From positions 1,922,001 to 1,986,000 of the forward strand of contig NZ_OW712331.1 of assembly GCF_940677205.1 (NCBI RefSeq): a stretch of DNA of 64,000 nucleotides, given 5' to 3'. Source of the stretch: [Clostridium] colinum. Lineage in GTDB: Bacteria; Bacillota; Clostridia; Lachnospirales; CAG-274. This document shows positions 23,991 through 31,132 of this stretch, piece after piece. Every line of letters starts with the position of its first letter. The stretch's first letter is position 1. The translations under genes were made by a program, and so were the position numbers. The notes beneath the pieces are model-generated. The model did not search any database and had not been told where the DNA came from. It was given only the letters and a program-made list of their open reading frames with translations.

Positions 23991-24801
23991 ACTTATATCC
24001 TCCATTATTTAAAAATTCTTTTAATTGTCTTAACTTTTCCTTTGTTCCTATAACTGTGAAAGTTACTTTATATTCTTTTTCTTTCTCTTCCTGTATAATA
24101 GGTGGTGCTAGTTCTTTTTGTACCTCTTCAACTTTTTTAACAGTTTCTTGTTTTTCTTTTTCTTTTTGCTCTGCTAATTCTTTTACTTTTTGTTGTTCTT
24201 CAATAGTTTTTTTTCTCTCATTAACTATTAACATTGAATTAGTTAAATCTAAACTTTTAGAATATTCGAACATTAAATCATCACTATGTACCATATTTTT
24301 AATAACTTGAATATCATTATTTGACTTATCTAAAAATTCTTTAACCTTTTCTTTAAGACTTTTTAAACTAGCTGTTAAAGTAATGTTTAGATTTGCTTTT
24401 TCATATGTAATAAATTCATATTGTAAACCTAAGTTTGCTTTATATTCTTCAAAATATAGTCTAACTTCTTGTTCTTTTTCATCTTTTAAAGCTAGTTCTA
24501 CATCTTTTATTCTTTTTGCTAGTTCTCTATCTGCAATATTGTAGTGTCCTGTTACCTCTTTATATACTTTTTCAAAATCTTCGTAAGGTTTAAGAACTTG
24601 TGATTTTATTTTTTTTCTTAAATCTTCAAGTTCCTTAAATTCTTTATTAAGCTCTGCTCTAGTTTTCTTAATTTCTTTAAAAGTATCTTCTGTAACAACT
24701 AAAGATAAAGCTGTATCTGTTTTTTGTTTTATTGTAGTTTCTAATTCTTTTAATCTTTCTTCAATAATAGGTAATTGTTTTATCTGTATAATTTCACTCA
24801 T
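23983..24801 (-). CDS. DUF1351 phage protein
   Basis: 272 residues, strongly helical and charged. KTRAELNKEFKELEDLRKKI with VLKPYEDFEKVYKEV is the DUF1351 core; a Glu/Lys coiled coil follows at about 190-235, and a small KVTFTVIGTKEKLRQLKEFL domain ends it. It is regularly encoded beside recT and may be a partner of it. Confidence 0.8.
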   Translation of the reverse strand: MSEIIQIKQLPIIEERLKELETTIKQKTDTALSLVVTEDTFKEIKKTRAELNKEFKELEDLRKKIKSQVLKPYEDFEKVYKEVTGHYNIADRELAKRIKDVELALKDEKEQEVRLYFEEYKANLGLQYEFITYEKANLNITLTASLKSLKEKVKEFLDKSNNDIQVIKNMVHSDDLMFEYSKSLDLTNSMLIVNERKKTIEEQQKVKELAEQKEKEKQETVKKVEEVQKELAPPIIQEEKEKEYKVTFTVIGTKEKLRQLKEFLNNGGYKYE

Positions 24802-24810
24802 ATAAACCTC

Positions 24811-24993
24811 CTATAAACATCTGCATTCAACTACTGTAAAATCATCTAATTTATACTTTTCTTTAAATGCTAAAGCGCTTTTCTCACAACTAAATTTATA
24901 GGCTAAAATAAAGGTATCAACAATTTCCACGCCCTCTTTTTTATCAATTTGTTTTAAATAACCCCTATTATTTTTTAACATATAATAAATCAT
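24811..24993 (-). CDS. Hypothetical protein (60 aa)
   Basis: MIYYMLKNNRGYLKQIDKKE and a cysteine-containing C-terminus VVECRCL. It overlaps the upstream small gene by 26 nt. No family recognised. Confidence 0.55.
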   Translation of the reverse strand: MIYYMLKNNRGYLKQIDKKEGVEIVDTFILAYKFSCEKSALAFKEKYKLDDFTVVECRCL

Positions 24994-25144
24994 TTATAAG
25001 TTTCCTTTCATAAATTGTATTTTGAAGATAATCTACAAAGAAAATATTCCAATATATGTTTTTCTCTTGTTCTGTTAAATTTTTATTACTACTAACAATT
25101 TCAAGTTTGTTATTAGCAAATTCTTCTGCTTTTTCATAGGTCAT
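24968..25144 (-). CDS. Hypothetical protein (58 aa)
   Basis: MTYEKAEEFANNKLEIVSSN and a helical remainder with aromatic residues (IYWNIFFVDYLQ). ATG at 25144 follows the stop of the Cys-rich gene with a ribosome-binding site inside it. Unknown function, but densely packed early gene. Confidence 0.55.
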   Translation of the reverse strand: MTYEKAEEFANNKLEIVSSNKNLTEQEKNIYWNIFFVDYLQNTIYERKLINDLLYVKK

Positions 25145-25363
25145 TTATATCACTTCTTTCTGCAACTTGAAAAATTCAATAATTTTACTAACCTCTAAAC
25201 TTTCCATACATTCAGTACAAATAGGCTTGTTATCTTCATTAACATACACTTCTTCTCCTTTTTCTAGTATATTTCCACATTCCATACAACACTCTTTTTC
25301 TATATCTGCATCTGCATATGGACATCTACTATCACATATATATTGATTACATTCATTACACAT
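25145..25363 (-). CDS. Cysteine-rich zinc-binding protein (72 aa)
   Basis: MCNECNQYICDSRCPY, CCMECGNILEKGEE and CTECME form several zinc knuckles. ATG at 25363 follows AGGAGTGTAG; an upstream GTG is closer to the site and less likely. Resembles small phage zinc-finger proteins of unknown role. Confidence 0.65.
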   Translation of the reverse strand: MCNECNQYICDSRCPYADADIEKECCMECGNILEKGEEVYVNEDNKPICTECMESLEVSKIIEFFKLQKEVI

Positions 25364-25520
25364 TTTCACTACACTCCTTTTTGTTTTTTATATTTGACTG
25401 CCAATAAGGATTATTTGTATAAGGCACTAATGGTAATCCTTTAGCTTCTCTTAAAGAATTTAATAATCTATTGCATAATTTCCATTTTTTGATATTATTG
25501 CTTTCTTTTTTTGTATCCAT
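25356..25520 (-). CDS. Hypothetical protein (54 aa)
   Basis: MDTKKESNNIKKWKLCNRLL with NSLREAKGLPLVPYTNNPYW. ATG at 25520 follows AGAGGAA; it overlaps the next gene by 8 nt. Unknown. Confidence 0.5.
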   Translation of the reverse strand: MDTKKESNNIKKWKLCNRLLNSLREAKGLPLVPYTNNPYWQSNIKNKKECSENV

Positions 25521-25616
25521 AAATTTTCCTCTTTTCTTTTTATAAAATTTATAGTATAATTTAACTGTATTTATTTTTGTGTGTAACTGTGGCTTTTTTA
25601 AGCCACTTTTTATTGT

Positions 25617-25760
25617 TTAAATATCTTTTATGTATCTTTCTGCCCTTTCTATTGCTAGATTGTAATTTTTTGTACCTAAATCTATTAATTTAAGCTTTCC
25701 TTTATAATCAAAGTACATATAATACGTATTGTCTATAATAGTAAGTTTATATTTTCCCAT
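25617..25760 (-). CDS. Small AP2/integrase-N-like protein (47 aa)
   Basis: MGKYKLTIIDNTYYMYFDYK followed by GKLKLIDLGTKNYNLAIERA. The beta-strand plus helix pattern resembles the arm-type N-terminal domain of integrases, but the protein is far too short to be an integrase. ATG at 25760 follows GGAGGGAGT. Confidence 0.45.
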   Translation of the reverse strand: MGKYKLTIIDNTYYMYFDYKGKLKLIDLGTKNYNLAIERAERYIKDI

Positions 25761-25768
25761 ACTCCCTC

Positions 25769-25858
25769 CTAAAATATCATTTTGCCTACTACATAACCTA
25801 TAAAATAACAAAAAATAATAACTACTCCAAAAGATAAACAGTTTTTTAAAAATTTCAT
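25769..25858 (-). CDS. Small membrane peptide (29 aa)
   Basis: MKFLKNCLSFGVVIIFCYFI then GYVVGKMIF: one transmembrane helix. Its start overlaps the stop of the upstream gene (ATGA), so it is translated by coupling. Function unknown. Confidence 0.5.
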   Translation of the reverse strand: MKFLKNCLSFGVVIIFCYFIGYVVGKMIF

Positions 25859-26016
25859 CTTCTACACCCCATATTTAAAAGTTTAATATTTCCTTTATCA
25901 TCTTTAAGTGCTTTAAATTCATCAAATGTCAAAGCTAGTTTTATAGCTTCTCTATCATCTTTTGCTGTTAACCCTATTTGATTGCTATTTTCTAAAAATA
26001 TTAAATAGTTTTTCAT
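25855..26016 (-). CDS. Hypothetical protein (53 aa)
   Basis: MKNYLIFLENSNQIGLTAKD and DDREAIKLALTFDEFKALKD. ATG at 26016 follows AGGAGAACAA. Unknown early protein. Confidence 0.5.
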   Translation of the reverse strand: MKNYLIFLENSNQIGLTAKDDREAIKLALTFDEFKALKDDKGNIKLLNMGCRR

Positions 26017-26060
26017 TTGTTCTCCTAACTAGCTTGTCCTACTATAATAAGCCCTAAGGC

Positions 26061-26222
26061 TTAATCATGGTCTTTAAGTTTTCCCTTTAACCAAGCTTCG
26101 TAGTATATATCTCCTATTCTTTCTAATTTTTTTCTTTTTTCTTCTGGGGTAACTGTCTTTGCATACTCATCATCTATGTAAATTGTACAATTGCCACTTT
26201 TTATAATTTTTACAATAGCCAT
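26061..26222 (-). CDS. Hypothetical protein (53 aa)
   Basis: MAIVKIIKSGNCTIYIDDEY followed by AKTVTPEEKRKKLERIGDIY. ATG at 26222 follows AGGAGGTGG. Short phage proteins with this pattern are common in early operons; the function is unknown. Confidence 0.6.
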   Translation of the reverse strand: MAIVKIIKSGNCTIYIDDEYAKTVTPEEKRKKLERIGDIYYEAWLKGKLKDHD

Positions 26223-26304
26223 TTATACCACCTCCTTTACTAACTTATTAATTTTATAAATTGTCCTATTACAATTATTGAAATATAACTACCTCAACAG
26301 TTAG

Positions 26305-26463
26305 CTATTTTTTCTCTTGTTTTAATATTTGTTGCCATTCCAAGCCTTTTAAAAATCCACTTATTTCTCCAATAAATATTGTATTTATTGAGCTATTTTC
26401 AAGTTTTGCTAAATTAGAAATGACTTCAAGTTTAGTTTCTTCAAATTGTAAATTAGTTACCAT
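26305..26463 (-). CDS. Hypothetical protein (52 aa), first gene of early operon
   Basis: MVTNLQFEETKLEVISNLAK, with GEISGFLKGLEWQQILKQEKK-like helical end. It is the first minus-strand gene after the duplicated control region and divergent from the gene at 26596. Confidence 0.55.
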   Translation of the reverse strand: MVTNLQFEETKLEVISNLAKLENSSINTIFIGEISGFLKGLEWQQILKQEKK

Positions 26464-26464
26464 A

Positions 26465-26595
26465 AACATTCCTCCTTTGTATTAAATTTTTAATAAAATA
26501 TTGTAATATTTTTCCTTTTCTTATATAATTTTAGTATCTACATTTATATGTGCTAGATATAGGTGTAGAAATATATAAGAAAAGGAGGTGTAGAT
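26465..26595. repeat. Duplicated regulatory region, copy 1
   Basis: About 120 bp closely resembling 30755-30882. It holds inverted arms CCTTTTCTTATATA (26514-26527) and TATATAAGAAAAGG (26572-26585). The right arm overlaps the ribosome-binding site of the plus-strand gene. Confidence 0.8.
26501..26529 (+). promoter_or_regulatory. Plus-strand promoter in duplicated control region, copy 1
   Basis: TTGTAA (26501-26506), 17 nt, TATAAT (26524-26529). The palindrome AATATTGTAATATT overlaps the -35 box. Confidence 0.55.
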
Positions 26596-26889
26596 ATGGA
26601 TAATACATATAATGTTACATTAATTTATAAAGAAAATGTTGTAATCAAAGTTGAAGGAGCTACTGAATATATATTAATTCGAGATGAGTATAAAAATGAT
26701 AACTCCTTCCCACCAGTTTCAACATATCATATGCCTATAAAAGAGGCTAGCCTTAGAAAAGTTTTAATTATTGACAACAATAATAATCAAACTTTTGATA
26801 CTGCTAATGTAATAATCTTTAAAATTGCTAATGGTGAACAAGCTGTAACAACAAAAGATTTATTAAGTATAAGTGTTACCCAAAATTAA
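26596..26889 (+). CDS. Hypothetical protein in antirepressor zone (97 aa)
   Basis: MDNTYNVTLIYKENVVIKVE and a beta-rich body with an NNNNQ stretch. ATG at 26596 has AAAGGAGGTG. It is a single-gene unit between the duplicated control region and a terminator. No family recognised. Confidence 0.6.
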   Translation: MDNTYNVTLIYKENVVIKVEGATEYILIRDEYKNDNSFPPVSTYHMPIKEASLRKVLIIDNNNNQTFDTANVIIFKIANGEQAVTTKDLLSISVTQN

Positions 26890-26893
26890 TATT

Positions 26894-26914
26894 TAGCCAC
26901 TTAATAAGTGGCTT
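26894..26914. terminator. Bidirectional terminator
   Basis: AGCCACTTAATAAGTGGCT stem followed by T-rich DNA between convergent genes. Confidence 0.7.
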
Positions 26915-27114
26915 TATTTATTTTTAAATGTTATACTAGCCAACTGTTTTTCTATTCTTAAACACATATCATATAAAATTTGATTATTTATACCATTTCC
27001 TAAACTTTCTATTTTTTCACAAAAATATAGTATAGTTTCTCTTGCTATTTCATCTAATTTTTCTGATTGCTCTTTCGTTAAAAATTCGCTTTTACTATTA
27101 AAATCTATAATCAT
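26914..27114 (-). CDS. Small helical protein downstream of antirepressor 1 (66 aa)
   Basis: MIIDFNSKSEFLTKEQSEKL and an amphipathic helical body. ATG at 27114 follows AGGAGGTAAAAG. It is the last gene of the RHH-antirepressor 1 unit. Unknown function. Confidence 0.55.
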   Translation of the reverse strand: MIIDFNSKSEFLTKEQSEKLDEIARETILYFCEKIESLGNGINNQILYDMCLRIEKQLASITFKNK

Positions 27115-27174
27115 AACTTTTACCTCCTTTCTTAATATTAAATTTTCAATGTACCGCAACAAGTTTTATATTTG

Positions 27175-27924
27175 TTAAATAGCGTCTTTTATATTTTCTT
27201 TTTCAATTAAAGGTAAGATATTAACCCTTTTTAGTTGTTCATATATAAATAGTCTACCTTTTTGTGTCCAATAAGTTTGTAATCTTGAACGAATAGTACC
27301 TTTACTATCCACATAATCGTGCGTTGTAGAACTTGTATATCCTTTATCTTGATATTTAGAATAAAGTAACCAGGTTTCCCTATGTTTATATTGAATACCT
27401 AATTCATTTAACTTTTTATTTAACCTTGTCCCACTCATTCCATAATCTTTAGCTATTTGTGTTACAGATAATAAATCTGGACATTGTAAGATTAAATCAT
27501 AGTATGTAGCTTTAGGTTTCAATTCGTTTATTATTTGTTCTTGTTGTTTGTTTACAAGTGTTAAAGTTTCTAATTGTTTATTTGCAATGTTTAATGCTCT
27601 AGCCATTATTTTTTCTGGAGAATTATATTCTTTTTCAACTTCTATAAAATACTGTCTTACTTGTTTTCCTTTTTCATTTCTCTGTATCATAGCAATTTCT
27701 TTTGCCATATCTAACTTTAGTGCGTGGTCTGTTGTTGGTTGCTTATTTTGAGGGTGCTCAAAAATGAGCGGGGTATAATCAACATTTTCAACAAAACCAT
27801 ACTCAACCATTCTAGGAAACCAGTCTTTATATTTTGTTTTAACTTCTAAAACTTGATGCAATTCCCTACCACTTATAATAGGCTCTTGATTTTCGTTTAA
27901 ATCAATTTTTAATAATTCATTCAT
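27175..27924 (-). CDS. Antirepressor 1, AntA-KilAC (ANT) protein
   Basis: 249 residues. N-terminal AntA domain (about 5-90: ISGRELHQVLEVKTKYKDWF, HALKLDMAKEIAMIQRNEKG), a short coiled coil, and C-terminal ANT/KilA-C domain (about 130-249: YYDLILQCPDLLSVTQIAKD, SKGTIRSRLQTYWTQKGRLF). Such proteins bind or displace repressors. It follows a ribbon-helix-helix gene by 18 nt. The C-terminal 120 residues are almost identical to antirepressors 2 and 3. Confidence 0.88.
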   Translation of the reverse strand: MNELLKIDLNENQEPIISGRELHQVLEVKTKYKDWFPRMVEYGFVENVDYTPLIFEHPQNKQPTTDHALKLDMAKEIAMIQRNEKGKQVRQYFIEVEKEYNSPEKIMARALNIANKQLETLTLVNKQQEQIINELKPKATYYDLILQCPDLLSVTQIAKDYGMSGTRLNKKLNELGIQYKHRETWLLYSKYQDKGYTSSTTHDYVDSKGTIRSRLQTYWTQKGRLFIYEQLKRVNILPLIEKENIKDAI

Positions 27925-27942
27925 TTTATTCCTCCTTTGTAT

Positions 27943-28086
27943 TTAATTTTTAATGTTCTTTTCTGTCCATTCCCATAAGATGTTTAATATTAATGAATTT
28001 TGACATAACCCCTTTTTTCTTGCTGCTTCTTTAAGTAAAGCACTTAATTTTTCTGGCATTCTTAAAGTTGTTTGTTTTGTTTTAAT
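27943..28086 (-). CDS. Ribbon-helix-helix (Arc-like) regulator; apparent AUU start
   Basis: The frame reads KTKQTTLRMPEKLSALLKEA then KGLCQNSLILNILWEW: a complete Arc/RHH fold of about 47 residues. No ATG/GTG/TTG precedes the DNA-binding strand; the first ATG lies within it. AAGGTGGTGTT is followed by ATT ATT (28089 and 28086); the second is 7 nt from GGTGG. It lies under a promoter with operator-like repeats and ahead of antirepressor 1. Confidence 0.7.
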   Translation of the reverse strand: MKTKQTTLRMPEKLSALLKEAARKKGLCQNSLILNILWEWTEKNIKN

Positions 28087-28112
28087 AATAACACCACCTT
28101 TTTGTAATATCT

Positions 28113-28210
28113 ATTTGATATCTATATATTATCACTCCTTTTTACAGTTGTCAATATCTTTTTGATATCTTTTTGAATACTTGTTATTTTGATATCATTT
28201 TGATATAATT
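28113..28210. promoter_or_regulatory. Divergent control region with TTTGATATC repeats
   Basis: A minus promoter TTGACA (28154-28149)-17-TAATAT (28131-28126) serves the RHH-antirepressor 1 unit; TATAAT at 28203-28208 serves the plus gene at 28245. At least four TTTGATAT(C) copies overlap or flank both and are likely binding sites for the two RHH proteins. Confidence 0.6.
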
Positions 28211-28244
28211 TTTATATTAAAATATACAAATAAGAGGTGTTAAT

Positions 28245-28436
28245 ATGTCAAAACAAGCTAATCCATATCCATTAAGAATAGAAAAACAAATTTTAGAAAA
28301 ATCTAAATACATTGCTAAAAACAATGGTCGCTCTTTAAATAAAGAAATTGAATTTATATTAAAAAACAATATTCAAGAATATGAACAAAATCACGGCGAA
28401 ATTATAATTCCCCAAGATACTTCCAAAGAGCAATAA
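28245..28436 (+). CDS. Arc-family DNA-binding protein (63 aa)
   Basis: NPYPLRIEKQILEKSKYIAK then NNGRSLNKEIEFILKNNIQE: the Arc repressor ribbon-helix-helix pattern. It is divergent from the RHH-antirepressor 1 unit. Its 3' end overlaps a convergent RHH gene by 35 nt. Confidence 0.75.
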   Translation: MSKQANPYPLRIEKQILEKSKYIAKNNGRSLNKEIEFILKNNIQEYEQNHGEIIIPQDTSKEQ

Positions 28437-28536
28437 TCATAATTTCATTAAAGCTAATTCCTCTATCCAACGCCTCCTGTTGTAGCCTTTCCTTTAACTC
28501 AACAGGTAGGCGTATTGTTGTTTGTTCCCTTTCCAT
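28402..28536 (-). CDS. Arc-like ribbon-helix-helix protein (44 aa)
   Basis: MEREQTTIRLPVELKERLQQ then RGISFNEIMIIALWKYL: a complete RHH domain. ATG at 28536 follows GGGGGTGAT. It lies 34 nt downstream of antirepressor 2 on the same strand and overlaps the convergent Arc gene at its 3' end. Confidence 0.7.
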   Translation of the reverse strand: MEREQTTIRLPVELKERLQQEALDRGISFNEIMIIALWKYLGEL

Positions 28537-28570
28537 AAAATCACCCCCTTTATTCAATTTTCAATGTGCT

Positions 28571-29380
28571 TTAAATAGCATCTTTTATATTTTCTTTTTC
28601 AATTAAAGGCAAAATATTAACCCTTTTTAGTTGTTCATATATAAATAGTCTACCTTTTTGTGTCCAATAAGTTTGTAATCTTGAACGAATAGTTCCTTTA
28701 CTATCCACATAATCGTGCGTTGTAGAACTTGTATATCCTTTATCTTGATATTTAGAATAAAGTAACCAGGTTTCCCTATGTTTATATTGAATACCTAATT
28801 CATTTAACTTTTTATTTAACCTTGTCCCACTCATTCCATAATCTTTAGCTATTTGTGTTACAGATAATAAATCTGGACATTGTAAGATTAAATCATAGTA
28901 TGTAGCTTTAGGTTTCAATTCATTTATTACTTGTTCTTGTTGTTTGTTTACAAGTGTTAATGTTGCATTTTTTTCTTTTTCTTCTTTTAAATCTGTAGCA
29001 AGCTTTATTATTGTATCTGGATTTAATAAAACCTCTTCTATTTTTTGTGGTGTTAAATACCCGCCGTGTTTTCTTATGCTAGGTAATACCTCATTTGTTA
29101 CCCAACGTTTAAATTCTTTTGCTTGTGGTAATTTACTTGACAAGATAAGGGAATATAAACCACTTTCGTTTATGATAGTCATATTACGATTTTGGCTACC
29201 GTCGTAAATTGCGACATCAGTTTTGTCTTCAATGTCAATATGTTTTGAAAGTGCATCTCTAGTATTTTTATACCCTAAAGCCTCTGCTACATCTTTACCT
29301 ACAAACCAAACTTCATCATTAATTAATAAAGTTCTAACTTCTCCAAAACTTTCGTTTTTGAATAATTCTATGTTGTTCAT
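28571..29380 (-). CDS. Antirepressor 2, BRO-N-KilAC protein
   Basis: 269 residues. BRO-N domain at about 1-100 (FGEVRTLLINDEVWFVGKDV, LPSIRKHGGYL), coiled-coil linker, and C-terminal ANT/KilA-C domain virtually identical to antirepressor 1 from the QQEQ segment on. It follows an RHH gene by 8 nt. Compared with antirepressor 3, the N-terminal residues about 38-66 differ strongly while flanks are nearly identical. Confidence 0.88.
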   Translation of the reverse strand: MNNIELFKNESFGEVRTLLINDEVWFVGKDVAEALGYKNTRDALSKHIDIEDKTDVAIYDGSQNRNMTIINESGLYSLILSSKLPQAKEFKRWVTNEVLPSIRKHGGYLTPQKIEEVLLNPDTIIKLATDLKEEKEKNATLTLVNKQQEQVINELKPKATYYDLILQCPDLLSVTQIAKDYGMSGTRLNKKLNELGIQYKHRETWLLYSKYQDKGYTSSTTHDYVDSKGTIRSRLQTYWTQKGRLFIYEQLKRVNILPLIEKENIKDAI

Positions 29381-29388
29381 CTAATCAC

Positions 29389-29547
29389 CTATTTTATCCT
29401 TTCTTTCTTTATTTGATTTAAACCAGTTTTAATTAGATATCTAATTAATTCAGATTTGGAAGTGTTATAAAAACTTTCTTTTTTTAAAGTGTCTAATTCT
29501 TCTTCCCATTCTGGCAAAAGAGTAACTGTCATTCTTTTAGATTTCAT
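29389..29547 (-). CDS. CopG-like ribbon-helix-helix repressor (52 aa)
   Basis: MKSKRMTVTLLPEWEEELDT then NTSKSELIRYLIKTGLNQI: RHH family. Start ATG 29547. It is transcribed from a promoter whose spacer contains AACCAGTGGTT (29604-29614), so autorepression is likely. Antirepressor 2 follows after 8 nt. Confidence 0.75.
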   Translation of the reverse strand: MKSKRMTVTLLPEWEEELDTLKKESFYNTSKSELIRYLIKTGLNQIKKERIK

Positions 29548-29574
29548 TAATATCACACCCTTTCTATTGTAATG

Positions 29575-29623
29575 AACCACTGGTTATATTTAACATTATA
29601 GTGAACCAGTGGTTACTTGTCAA
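29575..29623 (-). promoter_or_regulatory. Consensus promoter with AACCANTGGTT operators
   Basis: On minus TTGACA (29623-29618), 17 nt, TATAAT (29600-29595). Near-palindromes AACCACTGGTT (29575-29585) and AACCAGTGGTT (29604-29614) lie at the transcription start and between -35 and -10. Confidence 0.75.
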
Positions 29624-29657
29624 TACTTTTTTGAAAAATTTTTCAAAAATTAATCTC

Positions 29658-29686
29658 TTGCATATTTTCATCACTGATGTTATAAT
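29658..29686 (+). promoter_or_regulatory. Promoter of plus-strand RHH gene
   Basis: TTGCAT (29658-29663), 17 nt, TATAAT (29681-29686), ahead of the AAAGGAGG leader of the gene at 29717. Confidence 0.6.
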
Positions 29687-29716
29687 TATAAAAAAAAATT
29701 AAAGGAGGAATTAAAT

Positions 29717-29881
29717 ATGGCTACTGATAAACCACGATACTCAATAACAGTTGATGAAGAACTTTTTAAAGCAATTGAAGATTTTAGATTTAATAATCGC
29801 TTTTCTACCAGAAATCAAGCCACTATTGAATTAATTAAAAAAGGACTTGAAAGTTTAAAGAAAGAAAAGTCTAATAATTAG
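29717..29881 (+). CDS. Ribbon-helix-helix protein (54 aa)
   Basis: MATDKPRYSITVDEELFKAI with NNRFSTRNQATIELIKKGLE, an Arc/MetJ-like RHH fold. It is divergent from the CopG-like gene, followed by its own terminator, and forms a complete mini-unit. Confidence 0.75.
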   Translation: MATDKPRYSITVDEELFKAIEDFRFNNRFSTRNQATIELIKKGLESLKKEKSNN

Positions 29882-29898
29882 CCCATAAGGGCTTTTTG
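29879..29898 (+). terminator. Terminator of RHH gene
   Basis: AGCCCATAAGGGCTTTTTG stem-loop overlapping the stop codon. Confidence 0.7.
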
Positions 29899-29937
29899 TT
29901 GTTCATAACACCCCCTTTATTCAATTTTCAATGTGCT

Positions 29938-30750
29938 TTAAATAGCATCTTTTATATTTTCTTTTTCAATTAAAGGTAAGATATTAATTCTTTTTAGTTG
30001 TTCATATACAAATAATCTACCTTTTTGTGTCCAATAAGTTTGTAATCTTGAACGAATAGTGCCTTTACTATCCACATAATCGTGTGTTGTGGAACTTGTA
30101 TATCCTTTATCTTGATATTTTGCATAAAGTAACCAAGTTTCTCTATGTTTATATTGAATACCTAACTCATTTAGCTTTTTATTTAACCTTGTCCCACTCA
30201 TTCCATAATCTTTAGCTATTTGTGTTACAGATAATAAATCTGGACATTGTAAGATTAAATCATAGTATGTAGCTTTAGGTTGCAATTCGTTTATTATTTG
30301 TTCTTGTTGTTTGTTTACAAGTGTTAATGTTGCATTTTTTTCTTTTTCTTCTTTTAATGTTGTAGCTAACTGTATTAGTGTATCAGGATTTAATAAAACT
30401 TCTTCTATCTTTTGTGGCGTTAAATACCCACCGTGTTTTCTTATGCTAGGTAAAATCTCATTTGTTACCCAACGTTTAAATTCTTTTGCTTGTGGTAATT
30501 TACTTGATAAGATAAGGGAATATAAACCACTTTCGTTTATTAGCCAAGTTTCTTGTGCTCTTCCTAAGTTATCCGTGATAGGATATTTTATCCTATCATC
30601 TTCATCAATGTGTTTTGTAATTGCTTTATTAGGTTCTTTATATCCTAAAGCCTCTGCTACATCTTTACCGACAAACCAAACTTCATCATTAATTAATAAA
30701 GTTCTAACTTCTCCAAAATTTTCGTTTTTAAATAGTTCTATGTTGTTCAT
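29938..30750 (-). CDS. Antirepressor 3, BRO-N-KilAC protein
   Basis: 270 residues, BRO-N at about 1-100 with variable segment KEPNKAITKHIDEDD...PITDNLGRAQE, then linker and ANT/KilA-C domain shared with antirepressors 1, 2 and 4. Unlike the other three it has no small DNA-binding gene directly in front; it is driven from the duplicated control region (30755-30882). Confidence 0.88.
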   Translation of the reverse strand: MNNIELFKNENFGEVRTLLINDEVWFVGKDVAEALGYKEPNKAITKHIDEDDRIKYPITDNLGRAQETWLINESGLYSLILSSKLPQAKEFKRWVTNEILPSIRKHGGYLTPQKIEEVLLNPDTLIQLATTLKEEKEKNATLTLVNKQQEQIINELQPKATYYDLILQCPDLLSVTQIAKDYGMSGTRLNKKLNELGIQYKHRETWLLYAKYQDKGYTSSTTHDYVDSKGTIRSRLQTYWTQKGRLFVYEQLKRINILPLIEKENIKDAI

Positions 30751-30754
30751 AGCA

Positions 30755-30882
30755 TCACTCCTTTGTATTAAATTTTTAATAAAATATTGTAATATTTTTC
30801 CTTTTCTTGTATAATTTTAGTATCTGCATTTATATGTGCTAGATATAGATGTAGAAATATACAAGAAAAGGAGGTGTAAAAT
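30755..30882. repeat. Duplicated regulatory region, copy 2
   Basis: It closely matches 26465-26595. The inverted arms here are CCTTTTCTTGTATA (30800-30813) and TATACAAGAAAAGG (30858-30871): both arms changed together relative to copy 1, keeping complementarity. Confidence 0.8.
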
Positions 30883-31095
30883 ATGATCCAAGAAAATAAA
30901 ATTTTACACGATTTAACTATGTTTTATTTACAAAAAAATAATCAATCATTTAAAGATATCAAAGACTTATTTAATCAATACATAAATGCCCAAAATCAAC
31001 TTACTAATTTATTTGATGCATATCTCCAAAATAAAAACGATTATAACGAATATCTAGAAGAGTATTTTAAAGTTATAGATGATATTATAGAATAG
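30883..31095 (+). CDS. Hypothetical helical protein (70 aa)
   Basis: MIQENKILHDLTMFYLQKNN and a helical, Asn/Gln-rich body. It occupies the same place relative to control copy 2 as the gene at 26596 to copy 1, but the proteins are unrelated. Followed by a GC hairpin at 31100-31124. Confidence 0.6.
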   Translation: MIQENKILHDLTMFYLQKNNQSFKDIKDLFNQYINAQNQLTNLFDAYLQNKNDYNEYLEEYFKVIDDIIE

Positions 31096-31099
31096 TTTC

Positions 31100-31124
31100 A
31101 AGCCACCCTTTTGGGGGCTTTGTT
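31100..31124 (+). terminator. Terminator after 30883 gene
   Basis: Imperfect stem AAGCCACCC/GGGGGCTT followed by TGTTTTAT. Confidence 0.5.
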
Positions 31125-31132
31125 TTATACAA

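Noticed and set aside
25617-25760. A second, tyrosine-type integrase
   Set aside because: Only an arm-domain-like segment of 47 residues; no catalytic domain follows.
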